DNA of 64,000 nt. It comes from Fontibacter flavus. Lineage in GTDB: Bacteria > Bacteroidota > Bacteroidia > Cytophagales > Cyclobacteriaceae. Location: positions 1 through 64,000 of the forward strand of contig NZ_JBHLWI010000006.1 of NCBI RefSeq assembly GCF_042432905.1. The letters run 5' to 3'. The notes beneath the pieces are model-generated. The model saw only the letters and a list, made by a program, of their open reading frames with translations, did not search any database and had not been told where the DNA came from. A program made the translations under genes and the position numbers. This document shows positions 61,348-64,000 of this stretch, one piece after another. Position 1 is the stretch's first letter. Every line of letters begins with the position of its first letter.

Positions 61348-64000
61348 TTATTCTTGAACTTTCAATGAAGGAGTATAAGCAAGATTAGGTGAAAGCCACC
61401 TTTCTGCCTGCTTTATTGAAACATTTTTCCTCTTGGCATAATCAGCTACCTGATCTTCTCCGATTTTTCCCAATCCAAAATATTTACTTTCAGGATGTCC
61501 AAAATAAAATCCGCTGACTGAGGAAGTAGGATACATAGCAAAACTATCTGTAAGGGTAATCCCTGTATTTTCCTCTACCTGTAATAAATCAAATAACGTT
61601 CTTTTTTCTGAATGTTCTGGACAGGCTGGATACCCTGGAGCCGGTCGTATCCCTTCATAATCCTCCCGAATCAGCCCCTCATTATCCAATACTTCTCCAG
61701 ATGCATATCCCCATATTTCTTTGCGTACCAGTTCATGCAAATATTCTGCTCCAGCCTCCGCTAACCTATCAGCCAATGCTTTGAGCATGATGTCATGGTA
61801 ATCATCATGCTTCTCCTGAAACTCCTTCAGCTTATCTTCAATTCCCCAACCTGCGGTAACTGCAAAACCTCCAAGGTAATCCTTCTTAGTTGGATGGATA
61901 TAATCAGCCAAAGAACGGTTAGGCACTCCTTTCCCCTTTTTTCCCTGCTGTCTTAAAAAATGAAAAGTAAATTTTTTTTCATTATTCAATACGCTGATAT
62001 CATCCCCATGTCTTTGGACTGGAAAAATTCCAACCACTGCTCTGGCTTCAATCCACCTTTCCTGAGTAATCCTATCCAACATGGCATTGGCTTCCTCATA
62101 TAAGCGCTTAGCTTCCTGGCCAACCACTGGATCTTCCAAAATCTTTGGAAACTTTCCGCTCAACATCCAGGTACTGAAAAATGGAGTCCAGTCAATATAC
62201 CTCCTTAACACACTCAAATCAAGCGATTTAAACACTTTTACTCCTTCTTGAGCAGGTCTTAAAGGTTCAAAATGTTCCCAATCTATAAAAACTGGGTTTG
62301 ATTTGGCTTCTTCATAAGATACCAGTTGCTTGACCTGTTGTTTGGCCTCATGCTCTATCCTCAATTGTCTGTACAATTCTTTAATCTCCTGATGATAAGC
62401 ATCTCTTGTCTCTTCAGAAATAGACTCTCCTGCAATTGGAACTGATTTGGATGCATCCGTCACATGAATAACAGTTCCACTGTACACTGGATCTATCTTC
62501 ACTGCTGTATGAATCCGGGAAGTAGTAGCACCACCGATCAGCAAAGGGATTTTGAGCCCTTGTCTTTCCATCTCCGAAGCCACATTTACCATTTCATCCA
62601 AAGAAGGGGTTATAAGACCACTTAAACCTATAATATCTACTTTGTTTTTGATCGCCTCATCAATAATTTTCTGGGCATCTACCATGACTCCTAGGTCAAT
62701 AATCTGATAGCTGTTACATGCTAGTACCACTCCCACGATATTTTTGCCAATGTCATGCACATCCCCTTTTACTGTCGCCAAGAGGATTTTTTTAACACTA
62801 CTTTGTGTGGCATTGTAGTCCAAATCTCCAACTTGTGGCATAAAAGGTTCCAGATAGGCCACCGCTTTCTTCATAACCCGCGCAGACTTCACCACTTGAG
62901 GCAAAAACATCTTACCTTCTCCAAAAAGATCCCCTACCACATTCATCCCGTCCATCAATGGCCCTTCTATAACTTTTAGCGCATTCTGATATTTCAACCG
63001 CGCTTCCTCAGTATCGTCGATGATGTGGTCAATGATTCCTTTTACCAAAGCATGCTCAATCCTTTTTTCTACTTCCTGAGACCTCCAGGCTTCAGACTGA
63101 ATTTCTTTTTTACCCTCAGATTTGACTGTTTCTGCAAAAGCCAACAAAGCCTCTGTTGCATTTTCTGAACGGTCAAAAAGAACATCCTCTACTTTTTCCA
63201 AAAGGTCTTTTGGAATATCATCATAGACTTCCAACATGGTAGGATTGACTATCCCCATATCCATCCCATGCTGAATTGCATGATAAAGGAATGCAGCATG
63301 CATAGCTTCCCTCACTGGATTGTTTCCTCTAAAAGAAAAACTCACATTACTTACCCCTCCACTGACCTTTGCCCCTGGAAGATTCTGTTTGATCCATTGG
63401 GTGGCATGAAAGAAATCAAGGGCATTTCTCCTATGCTCTTCCATCCCCGTTGCCACTGGAAAAATATTAGGGTCGAAAATGATATCCTGCGGGTTGAACC
63501 TAACCTGATTGACCAAAATATCATAACTACGCTTACAGATGTCAATCCTTCTCTGATAGGTGTCTGCCTGGCCTTCTTCATCAAATGCCATCACCACTAC
63601 AGCTGCTCCAAATTTTTTGATAGTTTTGGCCTGGTTGATAAACTCTTCTTCACCGTTTTTCAAACTGATTGAATTGACGATCCCCTTACCTTGGATACAT
63701 TTCAATCCTGCCAAAATAATCTCCCACCTCGAGGAATCGATCATAATGGGGATTCTGCTGATTTCAGGCTCAGAAGCAATCAGGTTTAAAAATTTTTGCA
63801 TCGCTGCCACACCGTCTAACATCCCCTCGTCCATACAGACATCTAAAATCTGGGCTCCTCCTCTGACCTGTTCGAGCGCAATTTCCAATGCTTCATCATA
63901 CTGCCCGTTCAAAATCAATCGGGCAAATTTTTTGGAACCAGTGATGTTTGTTCTTTCCCCAATATTCACGAAATTGATTTCAGGAGTGAACACCAAAGGC
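61348..64000 (-). CDS. metH: Cobalamin-dependent methionine synthase, 5'-truncated at the window edge
   Basis: The frame is open to the edge (PLVFTPEINFVNIGERTN), and the only start near the edge is a weak TTG, so the real start lies beyond the window. It may belong to a split gene lacking the homocysteine-binding domain or to a full-length one. Visible domains are the pterin-binding domain (NFVNIGERTNITGSKKFARL onward), a cobalamin cap module, the B12 domain with His in VKGDVHDIGKNIVGVVLACN, and the reactivation domain (RPAPGYPACPEHSEKRTLFD). It transfers a methyl group from methyltetrahydrofolate to homocysteine. metF follows by six bases. Confidence 0.94.
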   Translation of the reverse strand, partial: PLVFTPEINFVNIGERTNITGSKKFARLILNGQYDEALEIALEQVRGGAQILDVCMDEGMLDGVAAMQKFLNLIASEPEISRIPIMIDSSRWEIILAGLKCIQGKGIVNSISLKNGEEEFINQAKTIKKFGAAVVVMAFDEEGQADTYQRRIDICKRSYDILVNQVRFNPQDIIFDPNIFPVATGMEEHRRNALDFFHATQWIKQNLPGAKVSGGVSNVSFSFRGNNPVREAMHAAFLYHAIQHGMDMGIVNPTMLEVYDDIPKDLLEKVEDVLFDRSENATEALLAFAETVKSEGKKEIQSEAWRSQEVEKRIEHALVKGIIDHIIDDTEEARLKYQNALKVIEGPLMDGMNVVGDLFGEGKMFLPQVVKSARVMKKAVAYLEPFMPQVGDLDYNATQSSVKKILLATVKGDVHDIGKNIVGVVLACNSYQIIDLGVMVDAQKIIDEAIKNKVDIIGLSGLITPSLDEMVNVASEMERQGLKIPLLIGGATTSRIHTAVKIDPVYSGTVIHVTDASKSVPIAGESISEETRDAYHQEIKELYRQLRIEHEAKQQVKQLVSYEEAKSNPVFIDWEHFEPLRPAQEGVKVFKSLDLSVLRRYIDWTPFFSTWMLSGKFPKILEDPVVGQEAKRLYEEANAMLDRITQERWIEARAVVGIFPVQRHGDDISVLNNEKKFTFHFLRQQGKKGKGVPNRSLADYIHPTKKDYLGGFAVTAGWGIEDKLKEFQEKHDDYHDIMLKALADRLAEAGAEYLHELVRKEIWGYASGEVLDNEGLIREDYEGIRPAPGYPACPEHSEKRTLFDLLQVEENTGITLTDSFAMYPTSSVSGFYFGHPESKYFGLGKIGEDQVADYAKRKNVSIKQAERWLSPNLAYTPSLKVQE

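Overview
The window looks like chromosome of a Bacteroidota bacterium, most likely the Cytophagales/Cyclobacteriaceae group (Algoriphagus-like; inferred without a database). The reasons are a SusC/SusD locus with its own ECF sigma and FecR anti-sigma, type IX secretion (T9SS) C-terminal sorting domains, many lipoproteins, AT-rich intergenic DNA, few Shine-Dalgarno sequences, and several promoters of the Bacteroidota TTTG / TAnnTTTG type.

Region 1 (1-9511, + strand) is the 3' part of an exopolysaccharide/capsule locus: a truncated BY-kinase chain-length regulator, a Wzx-like flippase, four glycosyltransferases, a Wzy-like polymerase and a NodB-type polysaccharide deacetylase. The kinase gene differs sharply in base and codon composition from the genes after it. 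Region 2 (9559-15631, - strand) holds two paralogous giant secreted proteins made of tandem Ig-like modules with T9SS sorting tails; the second carries four nearly identical 282-bp repeats.

Region 3 (16097-22555) is mostly housekeeping: rplY, pth, a trans-sulfuration enzyme (metZ-like) preceded by a SAM-I riboswitch, an inhibitory-type serpin lipoprotein followed directly by a small cysteine-rich lipoprotein, and pgi. Region 4 (22814-33366) is catabolic and accessory: sialate O-acetylesterase, metallophosphoesterase, M14 peptidase, a decayed alpha/beta-hydrolase pseudogene, a class V aminotransferase, a sulfatase and a GH43 lipoprotein.

Region 5 (33452-48825, - strand) is a complete polysaccharide utilization locus: ECF sigma, FecR, SusC with an STN signalling domain, SusD, a LamG lipoprotein, two GH144-like enzymes, a GH43-like enzyme with carbohydrate-binding modules and a GH3 beta-glucosidase. 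The paired GH144 enzymes plus GH3 suggest a beta-1,2-glucan substrate. Next to it is xylA with a LacI-type operator candidate.

Region 6 (50477-64000) is housekeeping: HIT protein, greA, a D-2-hydroxyacid dehydrogenase, mgtE/rsmA, pdxA, an S41 protease, a Dabb-domain protein, an aldo/keto reductase, a lone glycosyltransferase, and metH-metF running off the window edge. Methionine metabolism therefore appears twice (riboswitch-controlled metZ, and metH-metF). Starts were moved from the longest ORF to a better internal codon where noted. No tRNA, rRNA, CRISPR array or insertion sequence was seen.
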